Shown piece by piece: positions 33,338 through 39,257 of a stretch of DNA of 39,257 bases. The translations under genes and the position numbers were made by a program. A model generated the notes under the pieces. It made no database searches. It worked only from the letters and a program-made list of their open reading frames with translations, and had not been told where the DNA came from. Numbering within the stretch: position 1 is the stretch's first letter; every line of letters begins with the position of its first letter. This stretch comes from Cyanobacteriota bacterium (GTDB lineage: Bacteria > Cyanobacteriota > Cyanobacteriia > PCC-6307 > Cyanobiaceae), in the NCBI GenBank assembly GCA_026389315.1, contig JAPLIC010000074.1, forward strand, positions 1-39,257. The letters run 5' to 3'.

Positions 33338-34558
33338 TTGCCCTCCTCCGCCTCTTCCGGGCCTGAGCAACTGCGCAGCCAGATGCCGGCCCTGGCGAAC
33401 AAGGTCTATTTCAACTACGGGGGACAGGGTCCCCTGCCCACCCCCTCCCTGGTCGCCATTCAGCACTGCTGGGAAACCATCCAGGAGCTGGGTCCCTTCA
33501 GTGAGGTGGTCTTCCCTTACGCCAGCCGCACCATCACGGAGCTGCGCCAGCGTCTAGCCCCATGGCTTGGGGTGCCGCCACAACGACTGGCCTTCACCGA
33601 AAACGTTAGTTCCGGCTGTGTGCTGCCCCTCTGGGGATTGCCTTGGCAGCAGGGCGATCAGTTGCTGATCAGCGATGCCGAGCATCCTGGCGTCGTGGCC
33701 GCCTGCCGTGAACTGGCCCAGCGCCATGGCATGGAGCTGGCCAGCTTGCCCGTCCAGGATCTGCTGGCTGATTCGGACAGCGCCAAGGCAGCGGTGTTGG
33801 AACGCCTCGAAAGGGCGCTCACCCCCCAGACCCGACTGGTTGTCCTTTCCCATCTTCTTTGGAACACCGGCCAGGTGATGCCGATTCCGGAGGTGGCGAC
33901 GCTGTTGCAATCGCGCCGACCCCGGCCTTGGCTGCTGGTGGACGCGGCCCAGTCGTTTGGCAGCCTGCCCATGGAGGGTGCGGCTGATGCGGCCGATATC
34001 TACGCCTGTACGGGCCATAAATGGTGTTGTGGCCCAGAGGGACTCGGAGTGGTGGCCGTCTCCGAGCGACTGTTGGCCGAAGGGCGACCCACCCTGATCG
34101 GCTGGCGCAGCTTGAGCCAGGAAACCCAGGCTGGCAGTGGGGTGCATGCCGATGCCCGTCGCTTTGAGGTGGCCACCTCCTGTTTGCCCCTGTTCGCTGG
34201 TCTGCAGTGCTCGCTGCAGCTTTTGGCAGGGCAAGGTTCGGCTGAAGATCGGCTGGCCTTGATCCGGGAGCGCAGTCTTCAACTCTGGCAAGGTCTCCAG
34301 GCCAGTCCCCACTGGCAACCCCTGCTGGAGGTTGCGCCGCCGGCCGGGCTGGTGAGCTTTACCGGGCGGGGCGGCAGCAAGTCAGCCAGCCAACAACCGA
34401 GCCCCCGTGCCATGGTCAGCGCCCTGGGCCAAAAGAGCATCTGGCTGCGCAGCTTGGAGAGCCCCGCCTGCCTGAGGGCCTGCACCCATCTCGTCACCCG
34501 GGCCAGCGAGGTTGACCACCTGCTGAGCCAGCTCAACCGACTCGCCGAGCTGGCCTGA
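33338..34558 (+). CDS. Class V aminotransferase (cysteine-desulfurase-like)
   Basis: 406-residue PLP-dependent fold-type I enzyme. Motifs: start of the small domain VYFNYGGQGPLP, TENVSSGCVLPLWGLPW, the PLP-pairing aspartate in LLVDAAQSFG (Asp 203) and the Schiff-base lysine in ACTGHKWCCGPEGLGVVAVS (Lys 228). It resembles SufS/NifS and isopenicillin-epimerase-like proteins. The C-terminal active-site cysteine loop of true desulfurases (RSGHHCAQ type) is not evident, so desulfurase activity is uncertain. TTG start at 33338 with GAGGAG (33324-33329) eight bases upstream. Convergent with aqpZ. Confidence 0.83.
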   Translation: MPSSASSGPEQLRSQMPALANKVYFNYGGQGPLPTPSLVAIQHCWETIQELGPFSEVVFPYASRTITELRQRLAPWLGVPPQRLAFTENVSSGCVLPLWGLPWQQGDQLLISDAEHPGVVAACRELAQRHGMELASLPVQDLLADSDSAKAAVLERLERALTPQTRLVVLSHLLWNTGQVMPIPEVATLLQSRRPRPWLLVDAAQSFGSLPMEGAADAADIYACTGHKWCCGPEGLGVVAVSERLLAEGRPTLIGWRSLSQETQAGSGVHADARRFEVATSCLPLFAGLQCSLQLLAGQGSAEDRLALIRERSLQLWQGLQASPHWQPLLEVAPPAGLVSFTGRGGSKSASQQPSPRAMVSALGQKSIWLRSLESPACLRACTHLVTRASEVDHLLSQLNRLAELA

Positions 34559-34676
34559 CCCCAGCGTCCGGCTGGCTGCTTCCTGACCGAGGAACACCCA
34601 CTGCCCCACTTCATTGCTGCGGTGGGCACTCACTTGCTTGGCGTTCAGGCCACAAGCCAGAAAAAACTCAAGCCAT

Positions 34677-34701
34677 AAAAAAAGGGGGCTGCCCCCCCTT
34701 T
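34677..34701 (-). terminator. Rho-independent terminator of aqpZ
   Basis: Perfect 8-base stem AAAGGGGG/CCCCCTTT (34681-34688 with 34694-34701, loop CTGCC). On the minus strand the stem is followed directly by T residues, giving a T7 run, so it ends aqpZ transcription. In the other direction the trailing sequence is TGGTCTTTG, so it could also slow transcripts from the aminotransferase gene. Confidence 0.85.
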
Positions 34702-34738
34702 GGTCTTTGCTGCTACGGGAAACACCCTTGCAGGGGAA

Positions 34739-35485
34739 TCAACCTGCTGCGTCGGAGTCAAGGAAGCTGGCATGGAACCAACCCGCCAACAGGGCGCCGA
34801 GGATGGGGGCCAACCAGAACAACCAGAGCTGGCCAACGGCTTCGCCACCAACCCAAAGGGCCACGCCGGTGCTGCGGGCGGGATTGACCGAGGTATTGGT
34901 GACCGGAATGCTGATCAGGTGGATCAGGGTCAGGGCCAAACCAATGGGCACACCACCGAAGCCGTTGGGTGCCAGCCGATCGGTGGCACCGAGAATGACA
35001 AGCAGGAAGAAAAACGTCAGGATGACTTCGATCAGGAAGGCTGCCCAGAAGCCATAACCACCGGGGGAATGGGCGCCCCAGCCATTGGTGGCCAAAGGAT
35101 TGCTACCGCTGAAGCCACTGAAGCCTTCGCGGCCACTGGCCACGGCGACGATTACACCGCCGGCAATGATGGCGCCAAGGACCTGGGCCACCACATAGGC
35201 CAGCAAATTGGAGCCGGGAAATTTACCGCTGGCCCACAGGCCGAAACTAACGGCGGGGTTGATGTGACAGCCTGAGATGTGACCAATGGCAAAGGCCATG
35301 GTCAGCAGGGTCAAACCAAAAGCGAAGGACACTCCGAGAAAGCCCAGCCCCAGGGGATTGGCGGCGGCGTTGTCGTACGGGAAATTGGCAGCCAAGACCG
35401 CGCTGCCACAGCCTCCCAGCACAAGCCAGAAGGTGCCGAACAATTCAGCAAGAAATTTTTTGGAGAGAGGAACAGCGGAAGCCAT
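34739..35485 (-). CDS. aqpZ: Aquaporin Z (water channel)
   Basis: 248-residue MIP-family channel with six membrane segments and two half-helices. NPA motifs lie in [10 protein letters not shown] (76-78) and [11 protein letters not shown] (201-203). The selectivity filter of water-specific AqpZ can be read: Phe in the GVSFAFGLT helix, His 189 in LTLIHLIS, Thr 198 and Arg 204 after the second NPA. A loop of about 25 Gly/Ser-rich residues ([19 protein letters not shown]) between helices 3 and 4 is longer than in E. coli. Start ATG at 35485. A strong terminator lies 38 bases after the stop. Confidence 0.95.
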   Translation of the reverse strand: MASAVPLSKKFLAELFGTFWLVLGGCGSAVLAANFPYDNAAANPLGLGFLGVSFAFGLTLLTMAFAIGHISGCHINPAVSFGLWASGKFPGSNLLAYVVAQVLGAIIAGGVIVAVASGREGFSGFSGSNPLATNGWGAHSPGGYGFWAAFLIEVILTFFFLLVILGATDRLAPNGFGGVPIGLALTLIHLISIPVTNTSVNPARSTGVALWVGGEAVGQLWLFWLAPILGALLAGWFHASFLDSDAAG

Positions 35486-35926
35486 TCAGAGGGAAGTCTG
35501 CAACTGACTTACGGATCATCGCAGATGCCACGAAAGGCGCAAGTTGTTGTGACATCTGCAACACATTTGCCAAAGCACAGCGACCAAGTGCGAGGCGGAC
35601 TGCATTTCAAGGTCCATCGTCCGTTCTCAATTCCTTCGTGCTTTCTGAGGATTGCTTTGGATAGGATCGGGCCATTGCCCTAGGGCTTCAGTCTGGATTC
35701 GAGCCGTATTTGTGTGCTTTTCAAAGCCTGCGCCGGTCAAGCCGCAGCTCTTGGTTCGTAGGTCCGTACCTGGACTGCGTTTTGTTGGAGTTGCCAAAAA
35801 CGTTCTTCGGGATATGGTTGGGGTGTCGGCTCGACTTTCATTCGAGGCATCTCGGCTGGGAACGGGCTACACTTATCCGTAAGGATCATTCCCTTTTTCT
35901 TACCAACCCAAGCGGGTCCCTCAGCA
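35486..35926. other. Divergent 440-base control region between aqpZ and the SH3-domain gene
   Basis: No convincing gene is present; both strands carry short frames only. The GATAGGAT motif at 35660-35667 resembles the boxes before rpmH and rpsD and points rightward, but it is 260 bases from the SH3 gene start, leaving room for a long leader or a small RNA. A second possible -10, TACACT near 35869, is closer to the SH3 gene. The sequence is A+T-richer than the flanking genes. Confidence 0.4.
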
Positions 35927-36688
35927 ATGCCCAAAGCGCCCCACTCCCTTTCCAGGCTGATGGTCGCCTCAGTCGCCACCCTCACCCTGTTTGGCGCCGC
36001 CAACCAAGCCTTCGCAGCCACCACCGAAGAGCGCATCAAGGCGGCTGAAGCCAGCTGCCTTGAAGCCGCTGGCCAACTTGGTTGGCGTACCGACCTGGCC
36101 AAGGTCATCTCCGCCAAGGAAATCAGCGCCGAAAAGGTCGAGGTCGTCTACGACCTCACCAAGGATGGCAAGAACACGGCCCGCCTGACCTGTCCAGTCA
36201 CCAACGGCAAGGCCACCTTTGCTGCACCGGCTGAGACTGCCGCTGCTCCCGAGCCCGTTGCCGAGCCCGCTCCCGCTCCTGCCCCCGAGCCCGTAGCCGC
36301 AGCTCCCGCAGCCAACCCCGTCAACCCCTGGTGGTTGCTGCTCCCCCTTGGTCTGGCCCTGGCCTCCTGGGCGGCCCTTCGTGGTCGCAACGAAGTTGCC
36401 GACGTCGAACCGATTCGCAGCGGATCCTACGCGGCTCCTGCCACCACCACCCCAGTGGCTACAACCACCACTGGCCGCCATTGGTTTGTCGAAGCCAACG
36501 CCCCCGACGGCACCCTGGAAGTGCGTGAGCATGCCGACTATGCCTCCACCATCCTGCGTCGCGTTCGCAATGGCGATTCCGTTCAAGTGACCGGCGTCCG
36601 TCGTGGCGACTGGCTGGAAGTGGTTCAAGGCGGCTGGGTTCGTGAGGACCAACTCCGCTACGACCGCACCGCCATTCGCTTCAGCTGA
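35927..36688 (+). CDS. Membrane-anchored SH3-domain protein
   Basis: 253 residues. A signal peptide (LMVASVATLTLFGAANQAFA) is followed by a mature domain of about 75 residues containing two Cys (AEASCLEAAGQLGWRTDL and ARLTCPVTNGKATF) that could form a disulfide. A Pro/Ala/Glu-rich linker (PEPVAEPAPAPAPEPVAAAP) leads to a single membrane helix (NPWWLLLPLGLALASWAALR) and a bacterial SH3b domain at the end (GTLEVREHADYASTILRRVR, GDWLEVVQGGWVREDQLRYD). SH3b domains bind peptidoglycan or ligands; here the membrane helix would place it on the side opposite the first domain, so the topology is odd. ATG at 35927. Confidence 0.8.
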   Translation: MPKAPHSLSRLMVASVATLTLFGAANQAFAATTEERIKAAEASCLEAAGQLGWRTDLAKVISAKEISAEKVEVVYDLTKDGKNTARLTCPVTNGKATFAAPAETAAAPEPVAEPAPAPAPEPVAAAPAANPVNPWWLLLPLGLALASWAALRGRNEVADVEPIRSGSYAAPATTTPVATTTTGRHWFVEANAPDGTLEVREHADYASTILRRVRNGDSVQVTGVRRGDWLEVVQGGWVREDQLRYDRTAIRFS

Positions 36689-36773
36689 GTTTTTTCAACT
36701 GAGCTGAGCCCACCGAAGCCTGAATGGCTCTACCCTTGGGAAGAACCGGCCAAGCTTTGATCGATTCCGTTCC

Positions 36774-36801
36774 AACCCCCGTGGCAACGCGGGGGTTTTT
36801 T
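36774..36801 (+). terminator. Rho-independent terminator after the SH3-domain gene
   Basis: AACCCCCG (36774-36781) pairs with CGGGGGTT (36790-36797), loop TGGCAACG, followed by TTTT. It lies 85 bases after the SH3-protein stop and points rightward. Confidence 0.88.
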
Positions 36802-36810
36802 GATGGTTTG

Positions 36811-36831
36811 GCTGCGGATCTTCTCCGCAGC
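36811..36831 (-). terminator. Hairpin at the 3' end of murE
   Basis: GCTGCGGA-TCTTC-TCCGCAGC (36811-36831) is a perfect 8-base stem seven bases beyond the murE stop. There is no T run in the murE direction, so this is a terminator without a U tract or an mRNA 3'-end stabiliser. Confidence 0.55.
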
Positions 36832-36837
36832 TGGCCT

Positions 36838-38337
36838 TCAGGCTTTACGGGCTTGCAGCGCCCGAGAGGCCTCTTCCCGATCATCGAAGTGGATCTTGGT
36901 GGTGCCGAGGATCTGATAGTCCTCATGGCCCTTGCCTGCAATCAGCACCAGGTCTGTGGCAGCAGCCTCGGCAATGGCTGTGGCAATCGCCGAGGCCCGA
37001 TCCACCTGGACTTGCAGCGGGGTTCCTGCCGGGATGCCGGCCAGCACATCCTCGAGGATGCGCTGGGGATCTTCAGTGCGGGGATTGTCGGACGTGACGA
37101 CCACCCGGTCGGCCAGCCGGGCGGCGATCGCCCCCATCTGGGGCCTTTTGCTGCGATCGCGATCACCGCCGCAACCAAACACGCAGATCAGGCGACCGTC
37201 GGTGAAAGGGCGACAGGCCCCCAGGGCACTCGCCAAGCCATCGGGGGTGTGGGCGTAATCCACCAGCACCGCCGGAGCCGCGACGCCCTCGGGGGCAAGC
37301 ACCTTCTCCATGCGCCCGGGCACACCGCCGAAGCTCGTCAGCGCCTCCAGCAAGGCAGGCAGGGGTAAATCCTGCAGCTGCAGCACCCCGACGGCCTGCA
37401 GCAGATTCATCAGGTTGAAGCGGCCCACCAGGGGGGAATGGAAGGGACCATCACCGCGGGGGCTGATCAGGTGGCCCCGCACGCCGTCCTCACCCATTTG
37501 CAGATCGGCGATGCGCAACTCGGCGTTGGTTTGCTCCAACGAACTGCCCCAGCAGGGACGGCCCGCTGCGACCAACTGGTCGGCCAGGCGCCGCCCCCAG
37601 GGATCATCGCTGTTGACCACAGCGGTACCGGCCAGCAGGGGCGGAGCAAACAGCCGCGCCTTGGCCGTGAAATAGGCCTCCATGGAGAGGTGGTAATCGA
37701 GATGGTCCTGGGTGAGGTTGGTGAACACGGCACCAGCGAAACGGCAACCCGCAACGCGCTGCTGGTCGAGGGCATGGGAGCTGACCTCGATGGCGCCGAT
37801 GCGGGCTCCCGCCGCGGCGGCCTGGGCTAGCTGGGCCTGCAGCACATCCGCAAAGGCGGTGGTGTGTTTCGCGGCGACACGATGGCCGGGCCAGCGATTT
37901 TCCAAGGTGCCGAACAGGGCCGTGGGCTGGCCGCAGCTGGCCGCCAGATGCTCGATCAGGTGGGTGGTGGTGGTTTTGCCATTGGTGCCGGTGACACCAA
38001 TAAGGGCCAACTTCGAGCTGGGATGGTTCCAGAAGCTGGCGGCGAGCTCGCCCGCCCAATACGCCACTGGCTCCGAGACCACCACCACGGGGTCGTCCGC
38101 CGCCGGCGGATCGGCGGCGGCGGCGGCGGGACTAATCACCGCCGCCGCCGCCCCGGCGGCCAACACCTGGCGCCAGAAGGATCCGCCATCCACCTGGCTG
38201 CCGGGCAAGCCAACAAAGAGGGTTCCGGGTCCCGCCTGGCGAGAATCACTGCTAAGGCTGGCGATCGACGGGTTGCCAAGGCTGGGGGGCAGGGGCAAAC
38301 CCACCTGATTCAACAGCGAATGGAGCGGCTGGGTCAT
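36838..38337 (-). CDS. murE: UDP-MurNAc-tripeptide synthetase MurE
   Basis: 499-residue Mur ligase that adds the third amino acid to UDP-MurNAc-L-Ala-D-Glu in the cytoplasm. The P-loop [12 protein letters not shown] (114-125) and the [12 protein letters not shown] block carry ATP and UMAG contacts. DNPRTEDP (417-424) is the DNPR signature that selects meso-diaminopimelate rather than lysine. The C-terminal KGHEDYQ motif is present. ATG at 38337 is preferred over the GTG at 38355. An Ala-rich loop ([20 protein letters not shown]) follows the first subdomain. Convergent with the SH3-domain gene; 63 bases after the glutaredoxin-like gene. Confidence 0.94.
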   Translation of the reverse strand: MTQPLHSLLNQVGLPLPPSLGNPSIASLSSDSRQAGPGTLFVGLPGSQVDGGSFWRQVLAAGAAAAVISPAAAAADPPAADDPVVVVSEPVAYWAGELAASFWNHPSSKLALIGVTGTNGKTTTTHLIEHLAASCGQPTALFGTLENRWPGHRVAAKHTTAFADVLQAQLAQAAAAGARIGAIEVSSHALDQQRVAGCRFAGAVFTNLTQDHLDYHLSMEAYFTAKARLFAPPLLAGTAVVNSDDPWGRRLADQLVAAGRPCWGSSLEQTNAELRIADLQMGEDGVRGHLISPRGDGPFHSPLVGRFNLMNLLQAVGVLQLQDLPLPALLEALTSFGGVPGRMEKVLAPEGVAAPAVLVDYAHTPDGLASALGACRPFTDGRLICVFGCGGDRDRSKRPQMGAIAARLADRVVVTSDNPRTEDPQRILEDVLAGIPAGTPLQVQVDRASAIATAIAEAAATDLVLIAGKGHEDYQILGTTKIHFDDREEASRALQARKA

Positions 38338-38400
38338 GGCAGTGCCGGAGAACACAAGCTGGCGCCATTGTCGGCCGTGGCGGGACAGAGGCGGCAGGAT

Positions 38401-38667
38401 TCAGGCCACGCCCTGCTGGCGCAGCCACTCTTGAAGGCGGGAACCCGCCAACCTGGGCGGCACCCAGGGCAGCTCCCGCATGGCTTGGGGGCCGACAGCA
38501 GGCAGGGCCAGCAACGGCACCCGCTCGCCATAGCGGGCCTGCAGGGCGGGGTCGCCATCGATATCCACCAGTTGGAGGCTGGGCGCCGGATCCAGGGCCT
38601 GCAGGCGCTCGTGCAGCCCCTGGCAGAGACAACAACCCTGGCGGGTAAATAGCAACAGATTCAGCAT
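38401..38667 (-). CDS. Glutaredoxin-like protein (DUF836)
   Basis: 88-residue thioredoxin-fold protein: LNLLLFTRQGCCLCQGLHER with a Cys-x-x-Cys type site (GCCLC), LQLVDIDGDPALQARYGERV and PLLALP containing the cis-proline. DUF836 proteins are small glutaredoxin relatives with unknown partners. ATG at 38667. It lies between yidD and murE on the same strand, 41 bases after the yidD stop, so it may be cotranscribed with both. Confidence 0.85.
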   Translation of the reverse strand: MLNLLLFTRQGCCLCQGLHERLQALDPAPSLQLVDIDGDPALQARYGERVPLLALPAVGPQAMRELPWVPPRLAGSRLQEWLRQQGVA

Positions 38668-38708
38668 CCGGGATTCAGCAACCGAGATTCAGCTTCGTCA
38701 ATCCAGCA

Positions 38709-38969
38709 TCAGTCCGGCACCGGATCGCAGCCGCAGGGAGTGAAAGGGTGGCAACGCAGCAGTCGCCGCAAGGTCAACCAGCTTCCACGCCAGGCCCCAT
38801 GGCGCCTGATGGCCTCCAGGCCATAGCTGCTGCAGCTGGGGATGAAGCGACAGCGGGGGCCCAACAAGGGCGAAAGCCAGCGGCGATAAAGGCCGATCAG
38901 ACTCAGCAGCAGCCAGGCGATAGGCCCTTGGACCCCTGGCCCGGGGGCCGCCGGATCCGTCGTGGCCAA
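38709..38969 (-). CDS. yidD: Membrane protein insertion efficiency factor YidD
   Basis: About 86 residues. The signature is [20 protein letters not shown] followed by [20 protein letters not shown], with [14 protein letters not shown] at the end; three conserved cysteines are kept. YidD is an amphipathic membrane protein that aids YidC-dependent insertion. The start is uncertain: TTG at 38969 gives a normal-size protein with [20 protein letters not shown]; the frame stays open to the window end only because of high G+C. It is usually found between rnpA and yidC, but here it is about 9.5 kb away, divergent from rpsD. Confidence 0.85.
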   Translation of the reverse strand: MATTDPAAPGPGVQGPIAWLLLSLIGLYRRWLSPLLGPRCRFIPSCSSYGLEAIRRHGAWRGSWLTLRRLLRCHPFTPCGCDPVPD

Positions 38970-39036
38970 CCCTGGGCAGAGGGGCTCGGGGGCCGGCGAG
39001 GCAAGAGGGTGGAACCCGAGAGCTTTCGGGCCAACC

Positions 39037-39044
39037 GATAGGAT
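39037..39044 (+). promoter_or_regulatory. Candidate -10 region of rpsD
   Basis: GATAGGAT lies 103 bases before the rpsD start codon, with no gene in between on this strand. The same octamer precedes rpmH (as TGATAGGAT) and occurs at 35660-35667. The long leader would suit autogenous control by S4, which binds its own mRNA in other bacteria, but no specific structure was identified. Confidence 0.4.
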
Positions 39045-39146
39045 CGACCGTTGGTGCGTCAACGCAGCTGCCTGGGGATCTCTCCAGCTTGCCTTGCCGA
39101 GGACCCGTACCTCGTGACGCCCGTTCCATTCGCCTGTTTTTTTCCC

Positions 39147-39257
39147 ATGTCTCGATACCGCGGCCCTCGACTGAGGATCACGCGGCGCTTGGGAGACCTT
39201 CCCGGTCTCACCCGTAAGTCCGCCAAGCGGGCTTATCCCCCCGGTCAGCACGGCCAA
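39147..39257 (+). CDS. rpsD: 30S ribosomal protein S4, N-terminal part (cut by window end)
   Basis: The first 37 residues are present: [20 protein letters not shown] then [17 protein letters not shown]. This is the cyanobacterial/plastid S4 N-terminus, with no zinc-binding cysteines. S4 is a primary 16S rRNA-binding protein that nucleates small-subunit assembly. ATG at 39147; the upstream T-run and CCC leave no strong Shine-Dalgarno. The rest lies beyond the window. Confidence 0.95.
   Translation, partial: MSRYRGPRLRITRRLGDLPGLTRKSAKRAYPPGQHGQ

Noticed and set aside
34700..35275. Plus-strand frame opposite aqpZ
   Set aside because: Shadow of a well-defined aquaporin; no domain features.
35750..35775. 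GTA-N6-TAC resembling an NtcA site (GTAGGTCCGTAC)
   Set aside because: NtcA needs GTA-N8-TAC; the spacing is two bases short and there is no suitably placed -10 box.
38970..39257. Extension of the yidD frame to the window end
   Set aside because: YidD is 70-90 residues in the family; the extra part is antisense of the rpsD leader and start.

Overview
The window looks like a chromosome segment of a high-GC picocyanobacterium of the Synechococcus/Cyanobium type. The inference rests on a long-form light-repressed HPF/LrtA protein, a cyanobacterial acyl-ACP synthetase, a Ycf46-type AAA protein, a DUF2808 protein, a mDap-type MurE, and the rpmH-rnpA-PH-yidC-DUF177-AAA gene order, all in GC-rich DNA. 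No rRNA, tRNA or CRISPR array was recognised.

Region 1 (1-16239) is an accessory, decaying island. It holds parts of five insertion-sequence families: IS3 at the left edge, then remnants of ISAs1, IS66, IS5 and IS256. Between them lie glycan-assembly genes: a fused GT2-GT87 membrane glycosyltransferase (1216-3474, minus), a broken ABC exporter (3516-4441, minus), a UDP-galactopyranose-mutase-like flavoprotein (4452-5918, minus) and two overlapping GT4 glycosyltransferases (9265-11759, plus). The flavoprotein and the GT4 pair are visibly poorer in G+C than the rest, as is common in transferred surface-polysaccharide loci. Between the IS66 and the GT4 pair is a gene graveyard with fragments of an IS5 transposase, a LigB/DODA-type dioxygenase and gatB. 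Between the IS256 remnant and the core genome are degraded phage-like genes on the minus strand, a candidate 43-residue lipoprotein and an intact-looking HicB/HicA toxin-antitoxin pair.

Region 2 (16240-39257) is compact core genome with many 4-base stop/start overlaps. From left to right: aas and lipB (minus, acyl-ACP metabolism); hpf-deoC-recO-MFS-GT4 (plus); a GT39/GT83-type glycosyltransferase and an EamA exporter (minus); sppA-aroH-DUF2808 (plus); rpmH-rnpA-PH protein-yidC-DUF177-Ycf46-like AAA-small membrane protein-class V aminotransferase (plus); aqpZ (minus); an SH3-domain membrane protein (plus); murE, a glutaredoxin-like protein and yidD (minus); and the start of rpsD (plus), cut by the window end.

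The genes fall into three working groups. One builds and exports surface glycan (GT2-GT87, flavoprotein, several GT4s, ArnT-like enzyme). One covers translation and membrane-protein insertion (rpmH, rnpA, yidC, yidD, rpsD, hpf). One covers acyl-ACP, lipoate and cell-wall metabolism (aas, lipB, murE). No single clearly new system is proven here. The most unusual items are the GT2-GT87 fusion, the LysM-to-helix-turn-helix reading frame in the phage debris, a three-hairpin intergenic cluster, the YidC with a BIG2-like insert, and the Ycf46/small membrane peptide/aminotransferase neighbourhood.
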